From positions 1,488,001 through 1,552,000 of the forward strand of contig CAVREG010000019.1 in assembly GCA_963720075.1 (NCBI GenBank): a DNA stretch of 64,000 nucleotides, written 5' to 3'. The position numbers and the translations under genes were made by a program. Positions 8,757-18,050 of this stretch are shown one piece after another. This stretch comes from PALSA-188 sp963720075. GTDB taxonomy: Bacteria > Acidobacteriota > Terriglobia > Terriglobales > Acidobacteriaceae. The notes beneath the pieces are model-generated. The model made no database searches and was not told where the DNA came from. It saw only the letters and a program-made list of their open reading frames with translations. Within the stretch, counting starts at the first letter, position 1; each line of letters starts with the position of its first letter.

Positions 8757-10481
8757 CTATCCAATGACGTTATACGGACGCATCATTTCGTTGTCTTCGT
8801 GCTCGAGGATGTGGCAGTGCCAGACATAGCGGAATTCCTGTCCAAGATGCGCGTTTGTTCCCGCGGGCAATTTGAATCGTTGAATCACACGCGTGACGTA
8901 CCCGGCGTAGGATTTTATAGTGTCCTTCCAGGCTGGCCGCTCGTTTCGTTCCGGAGCCATGGGGATGCCGGTGAAAACTAGCTTTCCGGTCTGCATGTAA
9001 GTTTTCGTATCGAACGGCTGGCGATTTAGCACCTGAAATTGAACCAGATGCACGTGCATGGGATGGACGTCGCCGGTCGCGTTGGCGAAGGTCCAGATTT
9101 CGGTTGAGTCGACTTTGGGATCTTCCGTGACCGGATCCATCCAATGCTTCTGACCAAGCAGTCCCTGGACAGTGTAGCCGTCGGAAGGCCGGTCCATTTC
9201 GGTTAGGGCGAGAATTCGTTCCCGCACAGCGTCGCCCGGATTCAGTGGAGACCAGGGCACGAGCGTATCCGGCAACGAACTCTCGTCTTTTCCCAATAGC
9301 GGCTTCGTAACTTTGAACAGCATGACGTCTGATGGCACGACTTCGCCGCCGCGCGCGTAGGGGGCAGGGGCGTCATTCAGCATCGCAATTTTCTGGCCTT
9401 GATGTTCCGAGAAGTCAACGATCAGGTCGAAGCGCTCTCCCGGAGAAATAATTAGATAGTGCAAGGTAACGGGCGCTGGCAATAGGCCGCTATCGGTGCC
9501 AATCTGATGGAACGGAGGACCGTCGGCGTCGCCCACAGGTTTGCCGTTGGAATTAACTGAAGCGAGAGTTAAGTGATAGAAGCGGGAATTTGATCCATTG
9601 ACGATGCGGAAGCGATATTTTCGCGGCTCGACCTCCAGAAACGGCGTCGCCTTGCCATTCACGCAAATTGTGTCGCCAAAGAATTCCTGAATCCAGACTG
9701 GGTGTGTGCCATTTTGAGCTACGGGATAAAGCAACGATCCGTCAGGATTGAATAGCCGGTCCTGAATCAACAGCGGAATTTCGTACGCCCCTCGCGGCAG
9801 ATTCAGGGCATCTTCTTCGTCGTCACGGATAATGTACATCCCTGCGAGTCCCGCATAGACGTTGAGCCGCGTGATGCCGAGGGCATGATCGTGATACCAC
9901 AACATGCGCGCTTCTTCCTCGTTGGGGTAATGGCAGGGGTTCGCCGCATGGACCATTCCAGCCCTGCCGTCGGACGTGACCCAGGCGTCGGGATAGCCGT
10001 CGCTTTCGGGCAGGACGCGAGCGCCATGAACGTGTACCACTGTGCGTCCTTGCGGCACATCGGCTTCCGATCCGTGAATCGTCGTGTCAATGGGAAGAAA
10101 GTGTTTCGTCGGAAGGCCATTCGTCCACTTCACGGATAGCGGTTGCCCCTTGCGCACCTCAAAAGTTGGTCCAGGCCAGGTGGCGTTATATCCCCAAAGG
10201 CTGCTCGGGGGCAGATCGCGATGAACTTTCTGCATGAACTGGCCCATACGAATGTTGACGGCGGTGCCTGAGTTCGATGGGCGAATTACTGGCGGAATTG
10301 GCAGCGCATCGACGAAGCCAGTGAGCGCAGGTCTTTCCCTGGGGAGTGGGTTCGACTGAGCCATGAAGCAAAGGGACGGGAAGGATGGCTGCGCCTCCGC
10401 AAGCAATGTAGATCTGCGGGCAGCGAATCCCGCGGCTGTGAGAAATCCAGCCTGAAGCAAATCGCGTCTGGTGATAGTCAA
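8757..10481 (-). CDS. Multicopper oxidase, CotA/bilirubin-oxidase-like, exported
   Basis: Copper enzyme coupling one-electron oxidation of phenols, bilirubin-like compounds or metals to reduction of oxygen to water. The N-terminus TRRDLLQAGFLTAAGFAA resembles a twin-arginine signal, so a folded enzyme is probably exported. Copper ligands are visible in order: HVHGARV (near residue 149), WYHDHALG (near 194), HPMHVHLVQF (near 475) and HCHILEHEDNEMM (near 556). The last supplies the type 1 Cys and His plus a likely axial Met. The 574 length and the long DAW...AMVH spacing fit CotA-type three-domain oxidases rather than the smaller laccases. A secreted protein gene lies immediately upstream. True substrate is unknown. 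Confidence 0.92.
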   Translation of the reverse strand: MTITRRDLLQAGFLTAAGFAARRSTLLAEAQPSFPSLCFMAQSNPLPRERPALTGFVDALPIPPVIRPSNSGTAVNIRMGQFMQKVHRDLPPSSLWGYNATWPGPTFEVRKGQPLSVKWTNGLPTKHFLPIDTTIHGSEADVPQGRTVVHVHGARVLPESDGYPDAWVTSDGRAGMVHAANPCHYPNEEEARMLWYHDHALGITRLNVYAGLAGMYIIRDDEEDALNLPRGAYEIPLLIQDRLFNPDGSLLYPVAQNGTHPVWIQEFFGDTICVNGKATPFLEVEPRKYRFRIVNGSNSRFYHLTLASVNSNGKPVGDADGPPFHQIGTDSGLLPAPVTLHYLIISPGERFDLIVDFSEHQGQKIAMLNDAPAPYARGGEVVPSDVMLFKVTKPLLGKDESSLPDTLVPWSPLNPGDAVRERILALTEMDRPSDGYTVQGLLGQKHWMDPVTEDPKVDSTEIWTFANATGDVHPMHVHLVQFQVLNRQPFDTKTYMQTGKLVFTGIPMAPERNERPAWKDTIKSYAGYVTRVIQRFKLPAGTNAHLGQEFRYVWHCHILEHEDNEMMRPYNVIG

Positions 10482-10499
10482 ATTTCCCTGGTTACTTTC

Positions 10500-10982
10500 T
10501 TATTTTGAGGCCGATGGAAATGCTCCCATCGCCGCTGCAGAATTTTGTTTTGCGTGGTCGCTTGGTTCGGCACCACGGGTTGCCGCCCATGAATAATCAG
10601 TGGGATGGGCATTCTCGCCATGCCAGTCGTATCCGTCCGCCATACCTTCAATTTCAAATTTTCCGCTCATCTTGTTGCCCTCGACTTTGCCAGTGAAGGA
10701 CAGGGTGAACGGATGGGCTTTCTCAAAGGGGATTTTGAAATCGATATTTTGGCCATGAATGTTGCCGGAAAATGACGGATCGCCGAGGCGATCCTGAAGC
10801 TTGCCGACAATGTGGCTCGCGTTTTGCTGAAGCTGGAGCGTGCCTCGTTCCGTTCCGATACGCGCCTCCCACGAAATCTGCCAGGCACCCCCGACGTTCG
10901 TATCGGCAGCCGAGTTTTGCGCCATTATGGATAGGCATCCGGAAATTAGGGTTAGCAGAATCCCAATCATTTGCTTTTGCAT
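10500..10982 (-). CDS. Secreted protein of unknown function
   Basis: The frame is open from 11243, but I start at ATG 10982 because the next residues form a classical signal peptide (MQKQMIGILLTLISGCLSIMAQ) preceded by GAGAGG about ten bases upstream. The mature part, about 138 residues, is Gly- and polar-rich with alternating strands (GAWQISWEARIG, GTLQLQQNASHIVGKL, GNIHGQNIDFKIPFE, LSFTGKVEGNKMSGKFE), suggesting a small beta-barrel or sandwich. No catalytic motif is evident. It lies 18 bases upstream of the multicopper oxidase on the same strand, so the two may be cotranscribed. Confidence 0.75.
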   Translation of the reverse strand: MQKQMIGILLTLISGCLSIMAQNSAADTNVGGAWQISWEARIGTERGTLQLQQNASHIVGKLQDRLGDPSFSGNIHGQNIDFKIPFEKAHPFTLSFTGKVEGNKMSGKFEIEGMADGYDWHGENAHPTDYSWAATRGAEPSDHAKQNSAAAMGAFPSASK

Positions 10983-11068
10983 CCAGCACCGCCTCTCAAG
11001 TTCACTTGGATATTGAACTACGGTTCGACTCACGCTGGGTGAAAGGAATGTTAAAAAATATTGTCGTC

Positions 11069-11092
11069 TGAGCGCAGCGAAGGACTTATGCA
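11069..11092 (+). repeat. AGCGCAGCGAAGGACTTATG repeat, direct copy
   Basis: Reads TGAGCGCAGCGAAGGACTTATG. The same unit, with CCTATGG at its end, occurs at 60501-60532 between rplN and rplX, and an inverse copy lies 80 bases downstream. This word is familiar to me as a common intergenic element in soil-bacterial genomes. Confidence 0.65.
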
Positions 11093-11171
11093 ACCCTTTC
11101 ACCGCAATTACGATATGGGCCCCATCACGAATCTGTGAAATTGGATGGCCATTGCCACCCGCGACAGAGTA

Positions 11172-11194
11172 CATAAGTCCTTCGCTTTGCGCAG
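11172..11194 (-). repeat. AGCGCAGCGAAGGACTTATG repeat, inverse copy
   Basis: Reads CATAAGTCCTTCGCTTTGCG on the plus strand, the inverse complement of the copy at 11069 with one changed and one inserted position. Confidence 0.65.
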
Positions 11195-11290
11195 GAAGAC
11201 AAAAAGGGGTGATTAGGACAATGGGAGCACGGTGCCTCAGCATGACAAAAATAATCCGGCCAGGGGGAACCTGGCCGGCACCAGCAATGA

Positions 11291-13207
11291 CTAGTTGAAG
11301 TTGAACGCGTCGAACAGATCGTCAAGCGCCGGGCTGTTCGTCGGTACGTAGGGATTATTCGCTTTGGTTTTTGGATTGGGATAATTATCGCGGCTACGTG
11401 CCGTGATGGTGCTCAATCCCCAATTTCGCTCGATGAACTTGATGAGCGAAACGTGGTCGCCATAGCTATGGTTGATGTTTCCGCCCTTGGTGTAAGGAGA
11501 AACGATTAACAGCGGAATGCGCGTGCCGTCTCCGAAGAAATCGAGGGGCTGCACGTAACCGGAATCATAGTAGCCGCCGCCTTCGTCGAAGGTTATGAAG
11601 ACTGCGGTGCTTGCCCATAGCGTTGGGTTCGCCTGCAACTTGGTTACGATCTTCTTCACGAATCCTTCGAACAGGTCGAGCTTCGAAGAAGCTGGATGAC
11701 CGTCGGTAAACCCGCTCGGCTTCACTACTGAAACTGCCGGCAGATTTCCAGTAACCAGGTCCTCGTACAATGTGCCGGTGTCCTGAATATGAGCCTCACG
11801 CTGAGTAGGGCTGGTCATGATGTCGGTCGCGTACTGGAACGGATTGCAGATATTGCAGTAGCGATTGTAAGGATTAGCGCCGGTGGGATCAGTCTGGTAA
11901 AGGTCCCATCCTTCGCCGAAGTATGTGTAAGAGAGTCCGGCGGCAGACAAGACGTCGCCGATATGCTTTTGTGAAGTGGGAGGAATGGTGAACGCCGAAT
12001 ATTGTGACGCCAAAGTGCCATCGCCGTTGTAGCCAGGGTTGTAATTGTTAAGCAAGTAATAAGCATTGGGAGCGCAGTTAGCTTTGATTGGCGGGGTGAG
12101 CGATTCCAGGTAATTAATGACTACCGGCACGCCCGGCTGGCTCAGGTCGTTGCAATTGCTGTAGCTGCCGCCGCTGTATCCATCCTGATCCCACCAATTG
12201 TTGGTACCGGCCTGCGGGTTCGGATTTTCAATCTGATTGGTCGGTGGAGTGGCGAGGTTTCCCTGCCCATCGCTATACGGAAGCGCGTCGGCGAAGCCAA
12301 ACATAATGTGGTTGGCTCCCGTGCCTCCCATAACCGATTGATGGAAGTTGTCGCTCAACGTGTATTCGTCCGCGAGTTGCTTCATGTAAGGAGCGTCGCC
12401 TTTTGCGACGTTGTAAAACGCCATTGATGTCGATCCCTCGCCCGTATTCAGCGGCGTCGGCAGCGGCTTGCCATTGGTTCCGGCTCCCACGGTGACTTCA
12501 ACCCATGGAAACAAGTCAGCCAGACATCCGCTGGGATTATCTTTTGTTGCACTTTCGGTGGAACAATCTTCTTGTTGCCACATTTGATAGAAGCGATGCA
12601 CGGGGCTGGCTGCGTAGTCGTCGTATTTGACGCCCGGAGTAAGTTGGAACGCGCCTTGTCCAAGATTGTTAACGTTAATGATGCGGGTGTCGACAGTTCC
12701 CGAAGTGAGCCCGGTCGCGCCCGTGGTTAGGAACTTGTCATATGCGGGAGGGAGATCCGGCTCGGCGAGCTTCGCCAGCTTCAGCGTCACGAACGGCGCT
12801 GGATCGGTATCGCTGGGAACCTTGGCTCCGCCCGCTTCCGGTGGGGGAATGTTCCCATAAATGGCTTTGCCATCAGGAGAAATCTCGAAAGATGCAGTGT
12901 CTACGGCGCTGTATTGGGCCGAGAGTAAGTAATTCTCGCCCGGCGTTCCGTTGGCATTGATAATGCCGCGCGAGAGCAGATTCGAGATCATCTGATGCCG
13001 TTTAGGTTTGTAAGTCGCATACACGTGATCAAAGCTACGATTTTCTCCGATGATCACGATGACGTGCTTGATGGGAGTTAGGGCGGCTGGGGGGGTAGGT
13101 GAGGCAGCAAAGGCTTGAGGCGCTATCAAATTCGACATTGTTGATAGCAACGCTCCAGCCAGGGCGAAGTAGCGCCAGGCGGAATGGCGTACGGTTTGAA
13201 GCTGCAT
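11291..13207 (-). CDS. Secreted phosphoesterase (phospholipase C / AcpA-type family)
   Basis: Belongs to the family of phospholipase C and AcpA-like acid phosphatases, which hydrolyse phosphate esters outside the cytoplasm. After a signal-like hydrophobic stretch (residues 12-34, ending AFA) comes PIKHVIVIIGENRSFDHVYATY (ENRSFDH near 54), the metal-binding start of the fold. Later motifs are GGTGANHIMFGFADA, the long Tyr/Asn-rich insert near 330-430, and ITFDEGGGYYDSGY followed by RIPLLIVSPY. A GGAGGAT ribosome site precedes ATG 13207. Length is 638. Whether it is a lipase or a phosphatase cannot be told. It faces dnaG across a 290-base divergent spacer. Confidence 0.9.
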   Translation of the reverse strand: MQLQTVRHSAWRYFALAGALLSTMSNLIAPQAFAASPTPPAALTPIKHVIVIIGENRSFDHVYATYKPKRHQMISNLLSRGIINANGTPGENYLLSAQYSAVDTASFEISPDGKAIYGNIPPPEAGGAKVPSDTDPAPFVTLKLAKLAEPDLPPAYDKFLTTGATGLTSGTVDTRIINVNNLGQGAFQLTPGVKYDDYAASPVHRFYQMWQQEDCSTESATKDNPSGCLADLFPWVEVTVGAGTNGKPLPTPLNTGEGSTSMAFYNVAKGDAPYMKQLADEYTLSDNFHQSVMGGTGANHIMFGFADALPYSDGQGNLATPPTNQIENPNPQAGTNNWWDQDGYSGGSYSNCNDLSQPGVPVVINYLESLTPPIKANCAPNAYYLLNNYNPGYNGDGTLASQYSAFTIPPTSQKHIGDVLSAAGLSYTYFGEGWDLYQTDPTGANPYNRYCNICNPFQYATDIMTSPTQREAHIQDTGTLYEDLVTGNLPAVSVVKPSGFTDGHPASSKLDLFEGFVKKIVTKLQANPTLWASTAVFITFDEGGGYYDSGYVQPLDFFGDGTRIPLLIVSPYTKGGNINHSYGDHVSLIKFIERNWGLSTITARSRDNYPNPKTKANNPYVPTNSPALDDLFDAFNFN

Positions 13208-13497
13208 GGGATCCTCCGGAAAGATGTGCTAAGTTCCCCATTCGGGGTCATGGCATCTTTGCCTTGGAGACGTTACGGAAAAATCAATCGCGGATGAATG
13301 GATGATTAAAAAATCTGCACAACCCGTACAGTCCTGCCGAGGGCTGTTGGACTTTCGCATGCGGAGGCCCAGAGAATCGAAGCATTCCTATACCCGACAG
13401 CGACTTTTGCCCCGAACTTCCCACAGGTTCTCCACAGCAAGGCGTTAATTTATATTCACAAACGAAGCTTGTGGCCTCACACTTCCAATGATCCCTC

Positions 13498-15420
13498 ATG
13501 GCTAATCCTGGCGATTTCGCTTACACGGTCAAACAGCAGGCGGATATCGTCCGCGTGATTGGCGAGTATGTAAAGCTGCGGAAGGCGGGGGCGAACTATA
13601 TCGGGCTCTGTCCTTTTCATGGGGAGAACACTCCGTCGTTTTCAGTTCACGCCACGCGACAATTCTTTCACTGTTTCGGCTGTAGCGCGTCCGGGGACGT
13701 TTTCACCTTTATCCAGAAGCTCGAGAACATCACTTTCCCGGAGGCCGTTAGGGCGGTCGCGCAAAAGTTTGGCATCGCCGTCCCTCAGATCAGCTTTAGC
13801 AGTCCCGCCGAAGCCAGGGAAGCAAAGCTGCGCACGGTGTTGCTCGAGATCCAAGAGCGCGCCTGCGTTTTCTTTCAGGAATGTTTGAAGCGTCCGGAGG
13901 GTGGCCGCGCCCGCGAGTATCTTGCAGGACGCGGTCTGGACGACGCCACCATTCGCGAGTTTTGCATTGGGTTCGCGCCGGATTCGGGCTTTCTGCTGAA
14001 AGATCGCTTGCGCGGAGAATACTCGGAAGAAGTACTGAGGGAAAGCGGGCTTTTCTCGTGGAAGCAAGAGGACAGCCGTCAGCCGTCAGTCGTCAGCGAT
14101 CAGCCAAATGAAGCCGCTTCCGGAGATCCCGCGCCACCAGAAGCTCCCAGCCAGAAGCCAGAAGCCGCCCTCCAAGCGATGTACTCAAAATTCCGCAACC
14201 GGGTGATGTTTCCCATCGCCAGCGAAGCGGGACGCGTGATCGCCTTCACCGGTCGCACGCTTTCGTCCGACGAAAAAGCCGGACCCAAATATTTGAACTC
14301 ACCGGAAACTGGCATCTATTCAAAGTCGAAGGTGTTGTTCAATCTTAGCCACGCGAAAGAGGCAATTCGCAAACTGGACTACGCCATCCTAGTCGAAGGT
14401 CAGATGGATTGTATTTCGGTATTCGCCGCTGGATTTCATAACGTAATCGCCAGCTCAGGAACTGCGTTTACTGAATTGCAAGCGAAGTTATTGGGAAGGT
14501 TCAGCAAGAATGTAGTCGTAAACTTCGATCCCGACACGGCTGGTGCGAAGGCTACCGAGAGAACTTTGGGTTTGTTAACCGAAGAGGATTTTCAGATCAA
14601 AGTGCTCACTCTTGAAGCGGGCTTTGATCCCGACCTGTACGTTCGGCGAAAGGGAAAAGACGCTTACGCCGAGGCGCTTCGCAATTCGCAGCGATACTTT
14701 GATTATCTGATTGAACGCGCCCGGACGCAGTTTCCGCTTCGCAATGCTGACGGCAAGGTTAAAGCCGTCAATTATTTGCTGCCTCACATTCAGAGAGTGC
14801 CAAGCCGCATCGTCCGCGATGAACTTTCGCACGAAATCGCGCAAAAGCTCGGCATTGACTCGGCTGTTCTTCGGCAGGAACTGAAGCATGCCGTAACCAA
14901 GCGTTCCACTGCGGCCCTCAAAGTACCAGCCGAAAATCAGGCTACCGACGCAGAGAAGATCCTCATTCGCGCTCTCGCCTCGGCAACGGAAATAATTACC
15001 TCCGAAGAACGGACTTCCTCCCGCGAAGGCGCCGATGAGGAATTCGATCCGGCGCGGCAAGCTCAGTTTGCTCTCCATTCCGAGCGCTTGCATGAAGGGC
15101 TGGCTACCGAGTCGCTGATTGAAGTTTTGTTAAGCGCCCCGCCTGATTCCACCAACATACTGGAACTGGAAATGCCGGACACCGACCGGTCCCAGCTCGC
15201 GGCCATTCTGATGAAAGAAGAAGAAGATCTTACTGCGGAACGTATCGAAGGAGCGGTGCGGGCGTTGCGCCGCATTCAACTGCGCCGCCAATTAGAGCAA
15301 ATTCAAAACGAATTGCAGGGGTTGCGCAGTGAGCAACCAGAACGCATGCAAACTCTCTTACAAGAAAAAGTACGGCTCAAACTCGCCCTGCGAAGCCCCG
15401 GCATGAGCGATGTGGCGTGA
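13498..15420 (+). CDS. dnaG: DNA primase
   Basis: Makes RNA primers for replication. The zinc-binding domain has C38, H41, C59 and C62 (CPFHGENTPSF and FHCFGCSASG). The Toprim core begins at VEGQMDC (Glu near residue 299) with NFDPDTAG near 345, and the C-terminal region that contacts the helicase is helical and polar. Length is 640. Oddity: at residues about 192-224 an extra Ser/Pro/Ala/Gln-rich segment separates the zinc domain from YSKFRNRVMFPI. Its DNA is a GTCAGC-type repeat followed by CCAGAAGCCAGAAGCC, both like the intergenic hairpin families. No rpoD follows; folC is next, 50 bases downstream. Start ATG has no obvious ribosome site. Confidence 0.96.
   Translation: MANPGDFAYTVKQQADIVRVIGEYVKLRKAGANYIGLCPFHGENTPSFSVHATRQFFHCFGCSASGDVFTFIQKLENITFPEAVRAVAQKFGIAVPQISFSSPAEAREAKLRTVLLEIQERACVFFQECLKRPEGGRAREYLAGRGLDDATIREFCIGFAPDSGFLLKDRLRGEYSEEVLRESGLFSWKQEDSRQPSVVSDQPNEAASGDPAPPEAPSQKPEAALQAMYSKFRNRVMFPIASEAGRVIAFTGRTLSSDEKAGPKYLNSPETGIYSKSKVLFNLSHAKEAIRKLDYAILVEGQMDCISVFAAGFHNVIASSGTAFTELQAKLLGRFSKNVVVNFDPDTAGAKATERTLGLLTEEDFQIKVLTLEAGFDPDLYVRRKGKDAYAEALRNSQRYFDYLIERARTQFPLRNADGKVKAVNYLLPHIQRVPSRIVRDELSHEIAQKLGIDSAVLRQELKHAVTKRSTAALKVPAENQATDAEKILIRALASATEIITSEERTSSREGADEEFDPARQAQFALHSERLHEGLATESLIEVLLSAPPDSTNILELEMPDTDRSQLAAILMKEEEDLTAERIEGAVRALRRIQLRRQLEQIQNELQGLRSEQPERMQTLLQEKVRLKLALRSPGMSDVA
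14072..14168 (+). repeat. Intergenic-type repeat words inside dnaG
   Basis: Bases 14072-14106 repeat GCCGTCAG/GTCAGC-like words, the same family as the spacer between rpsH and rplF (58496-58594). Bases 14140-14168 hold CCAGCCAGAAGCCAGAAGCC, like the rpsS-rplV spacer. The reading frame stays open, giving a Ser/Pro/Ala/Gln-rich insert. Confidence 0.65.
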
Positions 15421-15470
15421 TTAGCTCCCGCCCGAAGCTGATACCCTAGAGTTGTTCAATTCGCGGTCGC

Positions 15471-16913
15471 ATGAACATCCTCACTGAATCCATGTCTTAC
15501 GAAAAGGCGATTACTAGAATGTACGCATTGGGCCACGAACTGGCCCATACACCATCGCACAAGTTTGATTTGGCGCACATGCGGATATTGCTCGCGGCGT
15601 TGAATCACCCTGAGCAGCGCGTACCAGGAATCTTGGTTGCGGGAACGAATGGAAAAGGATCCACATCCGCAACTCTCGCTTCGATTCTGAGAGCTTCGGG
15701 ATTAAAAACCGGACTCTACACCTCTCCACACCTTCTGCGGATGAACGAGCGTATCCGGATAAATAGCACGCAAATCACCGACCATGATTTTGCGCTTTAT
15801 CACGATGTGGTGGATCGAACCGCCGAGAGGCTCGTTTCTGAGGGGCAGTTGCCGTGGCATCCGAGTTTGTTCGAGATGCTGACCGCCATCGCCTTCGAAT
15901 ACTTCGCGCAAAACAAAATTGATATTGCAGTATTGGAAGTTGGGATGGGCGGCCGGCTCGATGCCACAAATGTAATCGAACCATTAGTCAGCGTTATCAC
16001 TGACATTTCCCTGGACCACCAAAAATTCCTCGGCAACACGGTGACTGAGATTGCGAAGGAGAAAGCGGGAATTATCCGGAAGGGAGGAATCGTCGTAACT
16101 TTGCCTCAACATCCCGATGCTAATGACGTGATTGGCAACAAGATTCTTGAAGTGGGCGCGAAGGCCGTGAGCGCAGTACCGTATGTACCTCCAGTCAGTC
16201 CGGGGAGCGCGGATCACTTTGGAATTCGTAACTCAGGGAATTCGGCAGCTAGGAAAGCTGACGTTTCACAATCCCTTTCGCGCTATCCGATGCAGGTGAT
16301 GGGCAAGCAAATCTTGGTCGAAACGCCTTTGATTGGACGTCATCAATTAAGAAACATCGCTTTGGCAATCGCGGCCGCAGTCGAGCTCGCCGCCCAAGGC
16401 TATCCCGTGACTCCTGAATCAATCGAGCAAGGCATCCGCGAGACAAAATGGCCAGGGCGTTTTCAAATCTTACCCGCGCAGCGCGACGCTCCTGAGTACG
16501 TATTCGATGTGGCCCACAATCCCGCCGGGGCTTGGGCGCTGCGATCAACGTTGTCGGCCTGCTATGAGGATCGCCGGCTGGTATTTGTTTTCGGAGCCAT
16601 GCGTGACAAAGCGATTTCCGAAATCGCCGAAATCCTTTTCCCACTGGCACAGACCGTGATCGCGACTCAAGCCGATAATCCCCGCGCTGCGACGGTTGCT
16701 GAGATTCGCCAGGCGGCGGTTCGAGCCTCAGCAAACATCGAAGGCGCGCCGGATGTCGCTTCCGCGCTGACCCGTGCGAAGATCGTCGCGGGACCGGACG
16801 GGTTAGTGGTAGTAACGGGATCAATATACATTGTGGGAGAGGCCATGCAGGCTCTCGGAGTTAAGGTCGGAGAGGCGTGCGTAGGGCGAGAAATGCAGAG
16901 GCAGAATCCGTGA
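15471..16913 (+). CDS. folC: Folylpolyglutamate synthase / dihydrofolate synthase
   Basis: Adds glutamate to dihydropteroate and extends folate polyglutamate chains in the cytoplasm, using ATP. The P-loop GTNGKGSTSATLASIL starts near residue 58. TSPHLLRMNERIRI, the EVGMGGRLDATN block near 160 and ITDISLDHQKFLGNT near 178 are family signatures, and FDVAHNPAGAW marks the C-terminal domain. Length is 480, slightly over the typical 430 because of a Gly/Ser-rich loop at 240-262. Start ATG 15471 has an alternative at ATG 15492 (MSYEKAI), equally credible. It overlaps the plsC start by four bases. Confidence 0.95.
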   Translation: MNILTESMSYEKAITRMYALGHELAHTPSHKFDLAHMRILLAALNHPEQRVPGILVAGTNGKGSTSATLASILRASGLKTGLYTSPHLLRMNERIRINSTQITDHDFALYHDVVDRTAERLVSEGQLPWHPSLFEMLTAIAFEYFAQNKIDIAVLEVGMGGRLDATNVIEPLVSVITDISLDHQKFLGNTVTEIAKEKAGIIRKGGIVVTLPQHPDANDVIGNKILEVGAKAVSAVPYVPPVSPGSADHFGIRNSGNSAARKADVSQSLSRYPMQVMGKQILVETPLIGRHQLRNIALAIAAAVELAAQGYPVTPESIEQGIRETKWPGRFQILPAQRDAPEYVFDVAHNPAGAWALRSTLSACYEDRRLVFVFGAMRDKAISEIAEILFPLAQTVIATQADNPRAATVAEIRQAAVRASANIEGAPDVASALTRAKIVAGPDGLVVVTGSIYIVGEAMQALGVKVGEACVGREMQRQNP

Positions 16914-17725
16914 ACACGCCATCGCAGCTTGAGGTCAGCCCATCTTCGCCCGAGGGCCGCACGAGGCATTCCCAGAGAAAACACGCGCTCATAGACTCGC
17001 GAAAATACGGCCTCGCCAGTCGCCTGCGTTCATACCTATTCTTTGATCCCCTGATTTGGGCGTTCACAGTCGTTCTCGGAATTATTTCAATTCCTGTTTC
17101 TCTTTCCAGCGACAAGGAACGGATATTGCATGGCTTTGCGCGGTTCTGGTCCAGGCTGATCCTGAAAACGATTGGCTCGAAAGCCAAAGTCATAGGTATC
17201 GAAAAACTGGACATCACGAAGTCCTACATTTATGCCGTCAATCACGCATCCGCGCTGGATATCCCGCTGCTGTACGCGTATCTCCCCTTCCAGTTCAGAA
17301 TCGCTTTTAAGAAGGAATTGCTTTCGTATCCGATTGTGGGTTGGCACTTACGGCGCTCGGGCCAAATTTGCATAGACCAACAGAACCCTGCTGCGGCAAT
17401 CGGCAGCATTCGTGCAGCATTGAAGACACTAAAGCAAGGCACACCTCTGGTAATTTTCCCTGAGGGTGGACGAACTCCTGATGGCGACATCAAACCATTC
17501 CTCGGTGGCGCATTCTTCCTTGCAATTAAAGCGAAAGTGGAAGTAGTTCCGGTGGCGCTTGTAGGAACGTTCGAATTGCTTCCCATGGACACGTACCACA
17601 TAAAATGCCGCCCGGTAGAGATGCGAATCGGCCAGCCCATCTCAACTGCCGGGTACAGCCGAGCCGACATGGATAAACTATCTGCGAAAGTACAATCGGC
17701 GATGGAAGAGCTTTACTACAGCTAA
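16910..17725 (+). CDS. plsC: 1-acyl-sn-glycerol-3-phosphate acyltransferase
   Basis: Acylates lysophosphatidate to phosphatidate in the inner membrane for phospholipid synthesis. The acyltransferase motifs are NHASALD (near residue 111) and FPEGGRT (near 183), with IPLLYAY and VVPVALVGTFELLP between and after them. A hydrophobic stretch near 40-65 (FDPLIWAFTVVLGIIS) can anchor it. I start at GTG 16910, whose GTGA overlaps the folC stop and which has a GAGG about eight bases upstream; an in-frame GTG at 16877 would only add a short basic leader. Translational coupling to folC is likely. Confidence 0.93.
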   Translation: MNTPSQLEVSPSSPEGRTRHSQRKHALIDSRKYGLASRLRSYLFFDPLIWAFTVVLGIISIPVSLSSDKERILHGFARFWSRLILKTIGSKAKVIGIEKLDITKSYIYAVNHASALDIPLLYAYLPFQFRIAFKKELLSYPIVGWHLRRSGQICIDQQNPAAAIGSIRAALKTLKQGTPLVIFPEGGRTPDGDIKPFLGGAFFLAIKAKVEVVPVALVGTFELLPMDTYHIKCRPVEMRIGQPISTAGYSRADMDKLSAKVQSAMEELYYS

Positions 17726-18050
17726 GGTGCGTAGAGACAACCGAGGCCGCGCCGCAACCCAATTTCAATTTGAAAGTGGAGTGCTACGGGCAAAAATAGC
17801 CCCGGCGCGGCGCAAGAATCGGCCCAAAGGCGGCGCCTTGGGCGACAAAGTGGGAAATGAGCGAGCCCTGAAAAGGCGAAAGTGCAGTGCGACACAACTC
17901 AGCCGCCCAAGGTGACCCGAAAATTCACCAAGTAACTTTAGGTCAGCCTCCATTGACCGAGCGTAACGTGTTACCGTCCTATCTTCATTGACTTAGCCTT
18001 CCGGACCAGCTAACTTCGCGTTATCTCCCCGTTCCATCAAAGGAATCAAT
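17726..18050. other. Spacer with a GC-rich hairpin, no supported gene
   Basis: 325 bases. A nine-base-pair stem with one bulge, GCCCAAAGGC-GGC-GCCTTGGGC at 17822-17843, lies in the middle without a T-tract, so it is not a clear terminator. Short open frames on both strands look like chance. The promoter of the response regulator should lie near the right end. Confidence 0.5.

Larger units (their letters stand above)
10983..11290. other. Spacer holding an inverted pair of a dispersed repeat
   Basis: 308 bases without a supported gene. It carries the word GCGCAGCGAAGGACTTATG at 11072-11090 and a near inverse complement at 11172-11191. The two copies could pair into a long stem with a loop of roughly 80 bases. 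The stop of the upstream phosphoesterase gene lies at its right edge. Confidence 0.6.

Noticed and set aside
13428..13436. DnaA box-like TTCTCCACA before dnaG
   Set aside because: One mismatch to TTATCCACA and no cluster; probably chance.
17727..17915. A 62-codon frame between plsC and the response regulator
   Set aside because: Overlaps a long GC hairpin and has no motif; treated as non-coding.
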